Shown: positions 19,387 through 32,049, counted from the first letter of the stretch. The stretch: 64,000 nt of DNA from Porodaedalea pini (GCA_002794775.1 NBAY01000027.1:488221-552220), one strand, 5' to 3'. The notes: generated by a model not told the origin, from the sequence alone. Program-made: numbers and translations.

Positions 19387-20196
19387 ATTTCTTAGCTACG
19401 CTTGATTTACACATGGGCAAGATCACCTTACCGACACAAGTACAGAAGAAGGCGGACACGAAGCCCGATCGCGCGCGGCCGGCCGATCAAAATCGTATAG
19501 TCAGTATTCAAGCTTGCCCTTGCATCTGTACAACAGTTCTCACCATCCACATACTTGCACAGGTACCGCCGCCTCGAATCGAAAAAAAGGGAAATCCTGG
19601 AGGAAAGAAAATGAGAATCAAGTTTCGAATGGTGCGTCCGACTGTCACAAAATTGTCCACCGTTCGACTGAAACGCGACTATAGATAATGAGAGGATTCT
19701 CGTCGTTGTCACTCGAGAAGTACGTTGACGAGTTGGCAAGGTAGGGGCGCAGCGTGAACTTGAAAAGAAAGTAGTTTACAATCTTGTACAACAAAGGAAC
19801 CTTCGACTCCGATTGTTAGCTTATCGTCAGAGTCCTAGCGAATCGACTTTTCATCTTTCACGAGCCCGTCTGACATCCTCGCACCTCACCCCGATCTCTT
19901 CAAGTCCGAACTTGACTCATCTCTTGCAGGCTTCGACCCTTACCTGCTGCAATCGCTCATCATCGAGCAGCCAGACACGTTCAACTTCCTACATTCCGAA
20001 ACTACTCTTCACCGTCAGCTCAGAGTCTGCCTCAGCATATGAAACGATGACTGCCTGCTCGAAGTCTTTCTACAATCAAGCCTCCTCGAAGTATTCATTC
20101 GAACTCATTGGTAAATTTGCACAGGCATCAGCCGTCTGACAGCTGTCAGACATTCCCTCAGACTATCGCGAAGCGGCTCAGGCAACATCTCGCTCG
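19387..20196. other. no clear gene
   Basis: I see only short open frames of low-complexity Ser/Thr-rich composition on both strands and no conserved motif. The stretch 19813-20139 on the plus strand is Ser-rich and may be gene debris. Confidence 0.4.
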
Positions 20197-20569
20197 AAGA
20201 GTATAATCCACACCCTCCTTCATCTGCCAATCATAATGGCACCTCGGACTATTCAAGTTACGATTCTTGTTCTGAGTACTACTCCATCGGCTCCAGCCAT
20301 CCGTCATTGGCTTATGCATCCGTCATCTCACCGGCTGCGATCTCTGCACGCAGCTAGCCCGCGCAGGTTCAGTCTCAGGCTCGCGCACCCAGTCCCGTTG
20401 GCGCAGGCCTTGCCATGTCGTTGCTTCCCCGAATCTCACGAAACGACAGCTGCTCTGCTCGCCTTCTTCTAGTGTCACAGATGCCAACTCATCACAATGG
20501 CTCTCATCAAGAGTATAATCCACACCTTCCTTCGTCTGCCAATCATGACGGCACCTCGGACTACTCAAG
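20197..20569 (+). repeat. 61-bp direct repeat pair
   Basis: Two 61-bp copies at 20197-20257 and 20509-20569 differ at five positions. In one plus-strand frame both read EYNPH, then P or L, PSSANH, N or D, GTSDYS. The shared frame and mostly conservative differences suggest a repeat unit of a former coding sequence, now interrupted by stops. Confidence 0.6.
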
Positions 20570-20585
20570 GAGACAGAGTGCCCGA

Positions 20586-23500
20586 TTAATTTTGGACTGG
20601 CATCTCCTCATCGGCAGATTCATTGTCCAGTACCGATCCTTCAGACTCAGAGTCTTCCGTTTCCTCATCTCCGCCTTCACTATCGTGTCCATCATCTCCC
20701 ATTTCGCTTTGAATGCGCTCGAGCAAAGTCTCAACTTCTTCTGCAGGTTCAACATCCATCTCGTCATCTTCTTCATCAGAGCGGTGTACGCCCAGCTTGC
20801 TATACAAGTCTGCTGGTACGTGGTTCATGTTCTCGGCATTGTGTGCTGTGGTGTGGCCTACTCCACCGCCTCGGTGATGCATGAATAAATCACGGTCGGC
20901 AAATCTGTACATCTATCAGTTTCAGTCCAATGGGAGATAAGGCAATTGTGACCTACTTATTCACGTAGAACGATTCCCAGTCTGTTATAATATCATTCGG
21001 TTCTTTGATTCGAGCTAGATAAGATGGAGACAGGAGCACATCTGTGCGTCCGTAATGGAATGCGGGAATTAAATGGGCAGCGCGAATGATGGCAGCTGGA
21101 TCTACAAAACCGAATGGCGGGGACTCGTCTTCCCTTGTAACGAATCTTACGTGTTCCAATTGACAGGCATCATCGCCAAACCTATCTTCCACGGCTCGGC
21201 CAAACCAACGAACCCACAGGAAATCCAAACGACTCGGTGCCGTGTCTCCATTGCTCCTGAGCTGCGCATTGACATGATATATCCCAATCACTCGAGCGTA
21301 CCAGAACGGCGATATAGACTTTGAGACAGCATCCGAGTCCCTCGATAGAAGCATGACGTCCGAAGTAATGGAGGTAGGATTAATAGAATCATGTTCCCAC
21401 TGCATATCATACGTCGTGTAGTTGATGCGTAGACGTTTGTGCTCGTACATCTTATCGTCTTTAATGATGACGTCCTCTCGATCAACAGTCGAGAACTGAA
21501 GTTCATCATCATCACAATCAAAGTTCTTCAACTGAGCAAAAATGTGATTTAATAATAATTCTTCAAAATCCTGAGCAAATGTCAGTCATATGTTATTCTG
21601 AAAAACAGCAATCTTACAATCAATGCGGGATCGTAATCGTTCCAATGCAACCATGATCTAATGGTATCTGTCATTCCCCTCGCTGCTATGCAGTAGCGCA
21701 CATTATCGTCATCTAAACCGTCGTCGATGGCGTCCAGTGGAATTTTGGGCGCAGACTTGTTGAACTTTTCCGCCATGTGAGCAAGATTAGACTGGATGCG
21801 TTGAATTTCTGTCACTTGTCGAACAAAGTTCACGTGGTTCGTTCTTAAGTAATTTTGTCTCAACTGTTTGTGCTCAGTTTCACCCTGACGTTGCAAAGTG
21901 AGTAAATGTTGGGTCTCGAAAATGAAGAGAAGTGTCTGACAATGGAAGTGCTATACGAGTCGGTCGTCCCGAACATGAGAACGTGATGTGCGTAGTCCCC
22001 AAGGGCATGAATCTTGGACGTATTTATATTGAAGGACTTCTTCACTGTGGGATGTATCAAGTCTGCGGTATTGGTATCACCTCCCGTCGTCTTGCGGCGC
22101 AATCTGCGCAGTCGCTTCTGGGATTCCGATGGAAGTTCGTCGGTCATGAAGGCAGAACATGTCTTGTCATTGAAGCTTCGCAGTGCAGTACCGAATCGCT
22201 TCGTTTCACTGTCCAACGCTGCGACTGTAGCATCAGTGTGCATATGGAGCTTTGCGAGTGCATGGACGGTTGCCGCGCGATATAGGAGTTCGTGAACGAT
22301 GGACTCGTGAGGTTCTGGTAGAAGTCCCTCGAACACTGGTAATGCACACTATGCGGGGAGATGTTAAGCTACTGTTTTTGTTTCTGCCTTTGCTTGCTCA
22401 CCTGTAAAAGGTCTTCAAAGCTGTATGCGGTCATTTGTTTCATCTCTGATATGTTTCCTTTGTATGTTCGTATCGCATCCGAAAAAGGAGGTATACATCG
22501 GACCCTACTGAGTCATGAGAAGAGCCTTCCATTTAACATTTCGTCAGCAAGCACTAACCTTCTGTCTAGCTCATGCACCTTGTTCAATCGAGCATATGTG
22601 AAAGTATCAAGAATGCGAACAAGATGAGTGAAAATCTGCCACCATACGCCGACCTCCCACTCGTGCATGACATCAACCACGAGCATGGAATGGTAATCGA
22701 AACCGAGGGGACCCAACCTTGCAGAAAAAGCATTCTAGAGATGCGTCAGAGTCTGTAAGACCTCCATATCGAACCGAGCGAACTCACTTCAACAGGCGTG
22801 AGCGATTGCGCGTCTAAAAGCCAACCGACACTTGCATTTGCAACATGCCGACGTTTATTATAGATGATGTCCCGAGCAACTTCTACTTTACGACGGCGCC
22901 ATGTATCGTCAACTCGAGCACACTTGATTCGGGTTCGAGAGTCTGCGTGTTTACCCAAAGACGATATTGCACCACTCTCCACGAGACAACGGGGGCACGG
23001 GCACTTTCCTAAGTGCTTCATTGTCACAAGCAGAACTCTGCAAGAATACTTAGTTTGTCATCCGTATGAATCGAACGATACGTACTTTTCAGGGTAATCT
23101 GCAGAGTAAGTGAAGATGCGAGGATACAAATGTTGTGTCACCCCATCGCCGCAGTGGATGACCATGCCGTGTTTCCACACATGAAGAAATTTGTCGTCCA
23201 GCATAGTTTTCCATACGCTGTGCATTACTTCTCGCTGGCAATGTGTCTGAAGTGCGTTCGACGCCGGATTTCCCTGTGCATGATGTTGAACGAAGTCATT
23301 GAAATCACCCGGAAGCTACGAACGAAATAATGAGATGAAAAGTCCAATCTTCAAGAGACAACTCACTTACAGAAGGTATATGAGCAATATGATGACATGC
23401 TCCAGACTTTCTTCGCTCGTACTTCGACTGGTTGCCAAACTGGAGATACGCAGGCCAGAGTTTTGCACTGCCAAACTTTGCGGCCGACATTCCATCCGAC

Positions 23501-24692
23501 CATAGCTGCATTGCAACAACGGCTCTTGGAAGATCGTCGCCAGAGTCCCGGGGGAGACGTTGCACTTCCTTGTGTGCATCACAAAACTTCTTCGACCAAT
23601 ATAATTCCCCATGGACTGTCTGCTCCTCGCCTCCATGCGGTGACTGAATCCTAAGCTTGTAAGGCTCGTAACAAAAACCTGCGCTCTTCTCTTCGCTCTC
23701 GAACACGAACCGAATGACAGCGACCAACGGTCGATGAAGGAACTCATTAATTTCGAAATCAAGGCAACTCGGTGCTTCAGGATGCAAGTGTCCAAGCGGC
23801 ACGCATATCTTCAGACCACTTTGCATCCAACCATCACGGGGGTCAAAAAACTCGTCTAGAGAGCTGTTTCGAAGCTGCTTGGTGACCTTCCATATATTCA
23901 TTTCGAGAATGTCTTTCGTGATGAAGTCATCTGAGCCTATTAGAGCTTGAAGCCGTTCTGCATCCTCAAGTGTTTTAGTAAGGGACCCCGACCAAAACCA
24001 TTGGTTGAAAAGAAATGAGGATAAATTCGGATGCGGGGCAAACGGATTTCCTTGCGTGCCTCGATCCGCAGGTGAGGGCTCCCTATCATACACGTTTCCT
24101 ACAGCGGGGGCTTCCGGACAAGAGATACGTCTGAAGACCTTACACAATCCAAACTTGTTGCGTTCAGATCGGAATAGGTGGGAAGGAGTATCATCCACAG
24201 CCTCTGGGTCTCCCGAATTGGCTGCTGTTTCTTCTGTGCTAGAGTTTGCTTGAATCACAGCTGCACTGGTAGGAACATCAGGTAACGCGTCCCGATAACG
24301 GGCAGGAAGTACACGTTGGCGTACAACGCGGCTGGCCGCCGATAGAGTCGGTGGGTCAGGCACAGCAAGAGGATGGCTGGGCGCACTTTCAGCAGGATCG
24401 AGGTCAGGGCCAAAGTCAGGTGCCACACCCGTATCATCATAAGTCTCAGCGAAGGAGGCCGACTACATTTTTAAAAAAATTGAGTAATCTAGACTTAAGT
24501 GAAGAGAAGCAAGACAACACGTACTCCATGCGAGAGCTTCACCTTCTTGGCTTTCTTTCGTATCTCCTTCGCATCAAGCAATACTCGCTTTGCTTCAGCC
24601 TGAACGTAAAGACAAGCAGCTTCATGACGACCGAGGCCATTCATTCCCATGGACGTACGCGGGCACCCAGGACCACTACAACTGTATGACAT
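20586..24692 (-). CDS. Plavaka-type (CACTA-like) DNA transposase, multi-exon
   Basis: This is a long spliced minus-strand gene. Exon 1 (24692-24525) starts MSYSCSGPGCP and holds a C2H2-like finger (C-x4-C, then H-x4-C in GRHEAAC). Intron 1 is 24524-24463. Exon 2 (24462 to about 23371) contains NLSSFLFNQWFWSGS and KICVPLGHLHPE. Later exons carry YPRIFTYSADYPEK, CPCPRCLVES, GPLGFDYHSMLVVDVMHEWE and ELDRR. The C-terminal part has SPFWYARVIGIYHVNAQ, FLWVRWFGRA, FGFVDPAAIIRAAHLIPAFH and the ending HHRGGGVGHTTAHNAEN before an acidic tail. These blocks are, to my knowledge, those of the Plavaka transposase group of basidiomycetes. The reading frames join at GT-AG sites where checked. Terminal inverted repeats were not found by eye, so whether it is mobile is open. 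Confidence 0.75.
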
Positions 24693-24998
24693 TTTTTTGG
24701 ACGGTGCAGAACGAGCGAGGGAAAGGGACACGGAGAATGCTTTGGGACCAGATAAGGGTGCATTTATCTCTACAGTGCGCGACCGCCTAATCATTCCATT
24801 CCTATTATGCAGCCGATAGATCTGCAATGTGCGCGCCCGAGGGTTCCAAATGATGATTCCTTGACATATGCGACCGGCAAGTCCCTGGCCAGCCACGCTA
24901 CCGAGATATAATGTCCGTGATTTCGCTCGCGGCTCCGTCGGCCGGCGTCAACCAATAAAGCTACCGCAAAGTATGGAGATGTCAGCGAGCTGCACGTA

Positions 24999-25315
24999 GA
25001 AAGACAGAAGAGAGAATAGTATGCACCTCTTTTTGAATCAATCGTAATATCTCGCCTGACATGACGATGTATGTTCGATGCGCGTCCTTCACCCTATCAA
25101 AAAACAGCACCGCTAACTATGGTTTGCGGTACTGCATACTCCACCCCACCTATCGCATGCACTAGGCTGGCGACGACGGCAGGGTTGGCTATACTATGAC
25201 AGCGGTTGCTATCGAGCCTGGGAGCACTTGTCAAAAGACGAGGGGAAAAAAGGCTCGAGACGGCGAAAAATCCCATCCTGATCCCAGAAAGCTCAGATCC
25301 CAGTATTTGCTTGAT
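24999..25315. repeat. 317-bp direct repeat, copy 1
   Basis: It starts GAAAGACAG and ends GCTTGAT. The partner is 26342-26658 with about 15 substitutions and no indels. The ends are not TG/CA, so a classical LTR is not supported. Together the copies flank a DUF6698-type gene. Confidence 0.85.
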
Positions 25316-25398
25316 GCGACCGACAATAGGGAAAATAGAAATAGCTGTTCAAGATGGATGGTATCGGATTGAATGTGAGCGGAAATTTCAATCAAAAT

Positions 25399-25934
25399 TC
25401 ATACATTGTCCTCTTCCTCTTCGTTGTCCTCCTCACCCTCAGTCCAGTCTCGATAGAAGTCTTCAATATCAGCTATGGCACCTAGGTCATGAGGATCAGT
25501 TGCCGCTTGGGTATTCGGAAAGATGATTCTGAGTAAGGGTTAGTAAGGGACCATAATATCACATAGACGCAGATGAACGTACCAATTCCACCAAATCAAT
25601 AGCTCAGCAGTGTACCTCTTGACATGTGGGACATCAGACCTGAACAATTGAATAATACCATTAAACATCTCGGGTATTTCTGGAACACTCGACGTAGAGA
25701 AATGGAGCCTTGCGCTAAGAGCAAAGTAGACCTGGTAGTAATACATTTTTCAGTATTATATACGCGCAAACCGTGAAACAAATAAAATACCTGGACAGTA
25801 ACGTATGCAAGTGATCCTGGAGTGACTTCAGTCATACCATGGATCTCTGCATTACCTATTTTCGTACACCTTGAGCCTTTGACAGCGGGACCTGAGTTAG
25901 CAGAAGAAGGCGCCGTAAAGATGTGTTTATAGGC
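25399..25934 (-). CDS. DUF6698-family protein (5' end not resolved)
   Basis: Three minus-strand exons join in phase: 25934-25791, 25731-25583 and about 25525-25399. They encode AYKHIFTAPSSANSGPAV, then GNAEIHGMTEVTPGSLAY and VTVQVYFALSARLHFST, a WWNW motif, and an acidic C-terminus ending EEEEDNV. From memory this matches the DUF6698 domain of agaricomycete proteins of unknown function, often found near mobile elements. The acceptor before 25934 is TAG, and an upstream exon ending near MAIIAESLPSKM is likely but not placed. The whole visible gene lies between two 317-bp direct repeats, so the unit may have moved or been duplicated together with them. Confidence 0.6.
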
Positions 25935-26341
25935 CTACAAACCATTTTCGAAGGCAAAGACTCGGCTATGATTGCCATCAAGTTCACGGGTAACTCCTTT
26001 TTTGTTTGTTACCGTGGCCCTGTCCACATGCAACAAAGCTAGATATCTAGAAAGTATGTAATATAAATAAGCAATGATGTGATAGGGAAGGCATGAGTAC
26101 GTCTTCTTTTGTTCAAGGTGGATCAGTGATTTGTTGTAATTCAGCAGGGCTAAGCTTTGCGTTAGGAATACCCTTTGTTTAGAATTTGTTGCGGGCTAGT
26201 CCATGGTTCATATGCTCTAGCAAGGTAGCGTCCCTTGCTGACAAAGATGTCCGCTGCAGTACTGCAAATGAGTAAAGTAAACAGATAAACGAAGACAAGA
26301 GGAAGAAGCCAGCGTACTGATCACAGAAAGCTCTGATCACA
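25935..26341. other. upstream region of the DUF6698 gene, no clear feature
   Basis: It probably contains further 5' exons of the minus-strand gene. I could not place them with confidence. Confidence 0.3.
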
Positions 26342-26658
26342 GAAAGACAGAAGAAAGAATAGTACACACCTCTTTTTGAATCAATCGTAATATCTCGCCT
26401 GACATGACGATGTATGTTCAATGCGCATCCTTCACCCTATCAAAAAACAGCACCACTAACTATAGTTTGCGGTACTGCATACTCCACCCCACCTGTCGCA
26501 TGCACTAGGCTGGCGACGACGGCAGGGTTGGCTATACTATGACAGCGGTTGCTATCGAGCCTGGGAGCACTTGTCGAAAGACGAGGTGAAAGAAGGCTCG
26601 AGACAGCGAGAAATCCCGTCCTGATCCCAGAAAGCTCAGATCCCAGTATTTGCTTGAT
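26342..26658. repeat. 317-bp direct repeat, copy 2
   Basis: Partner of 24999-25315, same length, about 95 percent identical. Many differences are A/G or C/T. Confidence 0.85.
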
Positions 26659-27836
26659 CTGGCTGTCGATGGTCAGCCGGTAAAGCAATATGATATGTTT
26701 TAGTATACGGACCTCTTTCTTGAGTTCTAGTGCTCAAACTTGTTGGGTAATGCACGAAGTCCATATCATGGCTTGCTACGACAGCTGCTGTTGTCGACTC
26801 GTATCAACGGATGGGAAAACGATCCACTGGAGGATTATCTCAAAGTACTTACTCCGGAGTGAGCGGCTGAACCTCTGCGGGGGCCAGGAGCTTTGCGAGT
26901 GTCTCATTCTCGAATCCACGAAAGTCTTTGCGATCATTATCTGGCCGTGTCGACTCGTTGTCAACGGATGGGAAAACGATCCACTGGAGGATAACATCGC
27001 TGATCCCCGATGTGTCGCTGATCCTTGGTGTGTTGGTCGTTCGAGCGGTACGCAGACGCTCACGCAAGTAACAAAGCCCATGAGTTATTGACTATGCAGA
27101 AAGAAAAGGAAACAATTACTTACCAAACCTGAGCAGTGGTCCGTGCCGTTTCGCAAGCTCAGTCTAGCAAGGTAGCATGATCGCACCTACTACTCGTAAT
27201 CTGGCCATTGAGCGTGTGCTTGGTCGTGGTCAAGTAAAACATTGAGGACGGTCGAAGGGCTACAGTCGTGGAGAATGAGATAGGGGGGAGGGAGACATCG
27301 ATGTGAGAGTCAGGCTTGCGGCAGTGGGGCCTGAGCCTAGTTGGGAGTGAGTCGCGCGTGCATTCCCACGTACTCCGGCACGTGACGACTCAGTCCGAAG
27401 TCCATCATCGCCGCTGCCGCTCTCGTCGTCGACTTCAAGTTGCCTCCCACCATCAATCAACCCGTTACCACCGCCCGAAGAACCCACCCGACCATCACGA
27501 AGTCCCTAAGAGCCAGCCTAGTGCATACTCGTGGACATATCATTGACGGTCTGCAGTAGCAAACCGTCTTGTGTATCTCAGCGGCTACAATTCGTATTTG
27601 CTGAGCTGAAGGTCGTCGTCTTCAGGGCCCAACACTTCAAGGATTTCTCCGCAGAGAGGCAGATTGAAATTGCGAGGTGTGTCATAGAAAGTTGCTTATT
27701 TGAATGCGCTGAAGGCTCAAACATTTTCAAAGACATTTCAGTCCAATCCTGATTCATCCTACATCAAGGCTTTCTCGAAGTTCTCCAAATTTCAATCCTT
27801 TGTTGACCACGTAACTTGCAACAGACTTATCTCAAG
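26659..27836. other. no clear gene; short direct repeats
   Basis: A 43/44-bp direct repeat is present at 26793-26835 and 26949-26992, sharing TCAACGGATGGGAAAACGAT. Nothing else is recognisable. Open frames at 27260-27550 are rich in Arg, Ser and His and look like chance frames in GC-rich DNA. Confidence 0.45.
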
Positions 27837-30587
27837 ATGTCAAGCGGAGGTGATTACTCTTGGTATGGTACGAATGGCGAGAATAGCTCGTGGGGCAAAG
27901 AGCAAGACTCGTGCCAGTGGGAGCTTGGCTCGTGGGGCAAGGAGCAAGGCTCAGGGGGCAAAGAGCAAGGCTTGGGGGGCAAAGAGCAAGGCTCGGGCCA
28001 GTGGGAGCTTTGCTCGTGGGGCAAAGAGCAAGGCTCGGGGGGCAAAGAGCAAGGCTCGGGGGGCAAAGAGCAAGGCTCAGGGCGCAAGGAGCAAGGCTCG
28101 GGGCGCAAGGAGCAAGGCTCGGGGCGCAAGGAGCAAGGCTCGTACCAGTGGGACGGAGAGCTTGGCTCATGGAGCAATGAGCCTGGCCTGTGGGGCGATG
28201 AGCCTGGCTCGTGGGGCGATGAGCGTCGTTCGAGGAGTGAAGGACAACAACAGAATTCCTTACCTTTGAAAAAGACGCATGATCTCAGTACGTTTGCGAG
28301 CTGCTGATTCTGAAATGCATTCTAAAGTATTCGCACGCAGATGAGAGTGTATACCCAGTACGAGCCCTAGATGCCCGAGTTTTGGCAGATATGCAGTATA
28401 ACAAGAACGTCATCTCGAGTCCGAACGCAAACTGGGTACCGCAATACCCGATAGTGAATGAGAAACTTGGTGTTCTCAAACATGTCGATGGCTTTTGGGG
28501 AGGTCACAAATACAGCCGATGGCCCCAATTTTTCTCAAAAACTTCCATCCATCACGCTTGCATCCCGTTCGATGTGAATAACACCACGGGTAGCTTTGTG
28601 CGCCTTTGTTCTCTCGTCGTAGACATTCCTTTGTACGATCCCAAAGAGTCTGAGGACTTTACGGAGGTCCTCCTGCTCGACGAGGATGGTAACAAGGAGC
28701 ACTGGCACGACAACGAACCGCAGATGCAAGTCGGCCAGTTGCGTCGAGAACTTATCGACAATTTGGAAACCGCACTGCTCTTGATAGTGGCGAAAAACAC
28801 GAACTAGTGGCTCGATACGCAGGCAAGAAGGGTCCGACGACGGAATGGACAAGACATACAGGCGGTGCTTGCAAGCGGGCCAGTTTGGAGTCGAGCGCCT
28901 TCGCCTCCTGAAAAGCAGCTGGCGGCAGACATTGTTCACTGTACGCGACATCCAGCGCTCCATTCTCGAACTGCATGGGCTGCATACGTACCTCGATGTC
29001 GTGCTGCCGTGCATCAAGTCGAAGCAATCCTATGAAACAGAGATCCTGCCTGTTTGTGGCGCATTCACTACCGAGCCCTCCGTCATCAACCACCTCTATC
29101 GGATTGGTATACCTGTGTGGTTCATTTGTCGGCATGAACAGTTAGATGGAAAAAATTTTGCCGTCCGGGATTGTGTTCCATGGTCGAAGTACGTTGAAAG
29201 CGGCTTATTCCAATTTAAAGGAAGGCCTCTTCACGACGGCTTTAGCTTTCAACTGGATGCGCATTTGCGAGATCTGTCGAGGAGTCAGTTCATGGTGGAA
29301 GACGACATCAGCGAGCTCCTCGAGCAAATGTACGGCTTTCAGAATCATCAACCCGGAGCTCCCGCTTTCAGTCATCCTTTGTCATCGTTGTCTGCTATGA
29401 AACACACTCAGGCTCCTCCTTCAATACCTTTGTCTTCAGTCCCTTCCACTGACGCAGCGTCCTGGGTGAACGTACCTTCAAAGAAGAAGAAGAGCTTCAA
29501 GAAGAGGGCCAAGAAAGAAAAGGCGGAGAACAAGGGGAAGCAGAAGGCGCAAAGCGAGCCTTACATTAACTACGCTCGTATCCTCCACATACCGAATGGA
29601 GTTGATGGTCGACCGGACCTGCCTTCATACCACAAGGTCATGTTGGGCAGTCTGACAAAACTCGGCACCATAGGCCAGAACAAGACCCACGCTGCACTCT
29701 ACCCACTCCCTCCACCTTTCCTGCTCATCCACCCCAGCGCAGAAAAGACGGCGGATCTTTATCTCAACTACATCCGTATACGGCCTACATTGATTGATAT
29801 GCTCCTCAAAGGTGGCATCTTCGACAAGTCAATATGGCGCAGGCTGCGAGACTGGAAGACCATCGTGCACGGCGACTACATGAAGTCCACACCGCTCCCA
29901 CCGAACACCGCCGATCCATTCGTAGAGCGCATCTACAACAGGATGCCTTCGGTACTAGATGCCAGTCCATCCAGACAGGCTGCCAGTCACATCTCTCTCT
30001 CTTCGCATGATCGTGACACACCAGACGCGAGCGACTTGCCTCCCGCGAAACGGCAACAAATTTCTGACAAGGTGACCATCAAGGTCATGTTCAGCGTCGA
30101 GCGCCACTTGGAGCCGTTCAATCGAACTAAGCAGCAGGTATGGCGCGGTAAATCCATCTCAACGGACTGCATAGGCCGCAACAAGGTCCTTCGAATGGAA
30201 GTCCAGTGGGAACTTTCCGAGCTTTTATTCCGGTACGAGCTGTATGTGCTCGATCAACTGATCCTGCTGCGTGAACGCATGACAACGGACGAGCATCGGC
30301 AACGGAATGCTCTATTGAGCCGCATCTATCTCGGCACCACCGATGGCTCGACCACTGTCATTCCTGACATACGGAAGCCGATAAGGGAGTACTGGGGAGA
30401 ACAATTGGACGACGGCTCCGTCGAGGCCCTTTTCCTCATTCTGAAGGTGTGGCCTGGCTTCCCCACGAGCGTAGGTGCCAGTGTGAAGGACTTCTGTCCC
30501 TTGATCTCATTCTACGTTGAGACCTTCGTTCGATATTTCAATCGCATTCCCTCTATGCACTGTAACGTTCCCGTCTCGCTGCTGTAG
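27837..30587 (+). CDS. agaricomycete protein of unknown function with N-terminal minisatellite repeats
   Basis: Exon 1 starts MSSGGDYSWYGTNGE at 27837, just before a GKEQGSG-type repeat, and ends at 28287. A 53-bp intron (28288-28340, GTACGT to GCAG) leads in phase into NESVYPVRALDARVLADMQY, which continues to 28807. Coding sequence then resumes in another frame by 28845 (DKTYRRCLQAGQFGVERLRL, SSWRQTLFTVRDIQRSILEL) and stays open to 30587. The frame change between about 28780 and 28845 is either a short missed intron or a one-base frame break; no convincing splice pair was found. Middle residues form a Lys-rich basic stretch (KKKKSFKKRAKKEKAENKGK). I recall proteins of this type as a dispersed family in agaricomycetes, but know no function. 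Confidence 0.6.
27880..28150 (+). repeat. 21-bp minisatellite inside exon 1
   Basis: Many copies of a unit close to GGGCAAAGAGCAAGGCTCGG, 21 bp, encode GKEQGSG or close variants, broken by a QWELGSW-type spacer. The unit is a multiple of three, so the frame survives copy-number change. Nearly all frames on both strands are open here, so ORFs in the other frames are repeat artefacts. Confidence 0.9.
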
Positions 30588-32049
30588 CATCACTCATTAT
30601 TGGATAGGATACATTGTAATTATACGGCATAGTTCTTCATGTATTTAATGCAATTGTAGTTATACGACATAGTTCTTCAGGTATTTAATGCAATTATACT
30701 TTCCGTGTAATACTTGCAGAGATGCTTATAAGCATCGTATATAACCACCAAAGTCTTGCACAAGTATATGAGATGCTCGCAAAACTTACGCCTTGCTTAT
30801 TATGGAAGTGACAGACTTTCCAGCACATTACATTTGCATGAAACATATGTACAACTATTTCATGCCCTTATATCCTTGTGGAAAGTCTTAAATTACCCTT
30901 ACAACCTTGCACAATTATTATGCATGCTTATAAGCCTTTAGGAAGCCTTGTCATCCCATTAAAGCTACATATAACCTAATTTAGTCTGGTCCGATCATTA
31001 CTGCGTCATTATCATTCCCAAAAGCGTATATCATTTGATGCAAAATTTTGTGATGAATATCAATGATACAGATATACGTATGACGGAAACGAGGACTGAC
31101 AACGAGCTAGCATTTCCCAGACAACACCGAGCTTACTGGCAAGTTTGTTCCTATAGTATGCCTATATATGTGTGTTACTATGGAGTGCAATATAACATGG
31201 CCATTCAACGTTTACATCCTGGGACATACAAACATGTATATAGTTCCAGACATGAATACTTGATTTGTTACGCGGGGTATGAGCAAACTGGCTCACTTGA
31301 GACAGGTTTCTGAGCTTATAACACAAGCTCCAGTGTCTGTAGGAGCAGTCACTGCACCGGATAATAGGAATTTATTGGATCCAAGTGAATGCCCGCCAGA
31401 ATGCTTGAGGCCCGAGGGTTTTCATTTGTTGATACAGCATCTGTCATCAGACTAGAACATCCATGAGCTGGATATCCTGAACACATACGAATGCATCTTC
31501 GTCGCTTAATTCGCTGGCATCGCAGACGAGCGCCCGAGGATCCCAGCCTTGTAAGTGCTGTGCACAATTTCTCTTCGCCGTCACGAGAACACCCTAAGTC
31601 GTTCTCTAAGCCTAGCAGACAAGGCCCAAGCAGCGCCTTACTCGACTGTATGTTTCTGGGCTTTCTTGACTTTCTGCCTCCAGGACTCGTTGCACAGCTG
31701 TTAACTGCACAGGCCAGTCGTCAGCACCCGACTGCCGACTGTTATTTTAACGAGAGGAAGTCCGATGAGGTCTAACAAACGACGAGTATATGTGAAGCCA
31801 CCTCTTCCCACTGTGCACAGTCTAGGGCTCTAAGCAGCGAAATATCAAAAAAGGGGATAGTAGTAACGGCCTTGTTTATGCTGCGTGTAGCGCCACCTCG
31901 CCTGCGTATGGCAGTGTTTACCTCACAGCCACGTTAGGGAAGCATCGTCTGCTTATAAATAGTCGTCTCCAAAGAACTTTTTTGCGGCATCCTCGCTCTT
32001 CCCGTCACCAACGAGCTTAACATTGCGAACAATTCCAACGACGTTGACG
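30588..32049. other. AT-rich intergenic region with a 40-bp tandem duplication
   Basis: A 40-bp unit is duplicated head to tail at 30614-30653 and 30654-30693 with three differences. No gene is recognisable. Short frames are AT-driven. Confidence 0.5.

Noticed and set aside
24999..26658. An LTR retrotransposon with 317-bp LTRs
   Set aside because: The repeat ends are not TG/CA, there is no PBS or polypurine tract, no target duplication, and the enclosed gene is not gag or pol.
27832..28180. Several overlapping open frames on both strands
   Set aside because: They are products of the 21-bp repeat; only the frame starting at 27837 splices in phase to conserved downstream sequence.
28787..28822. 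A 36-bp intron joining the two parts of the unknown gene
   Set aside because: It is shorter than the other introns here (46 bp or more) and does not restore the needed frame.
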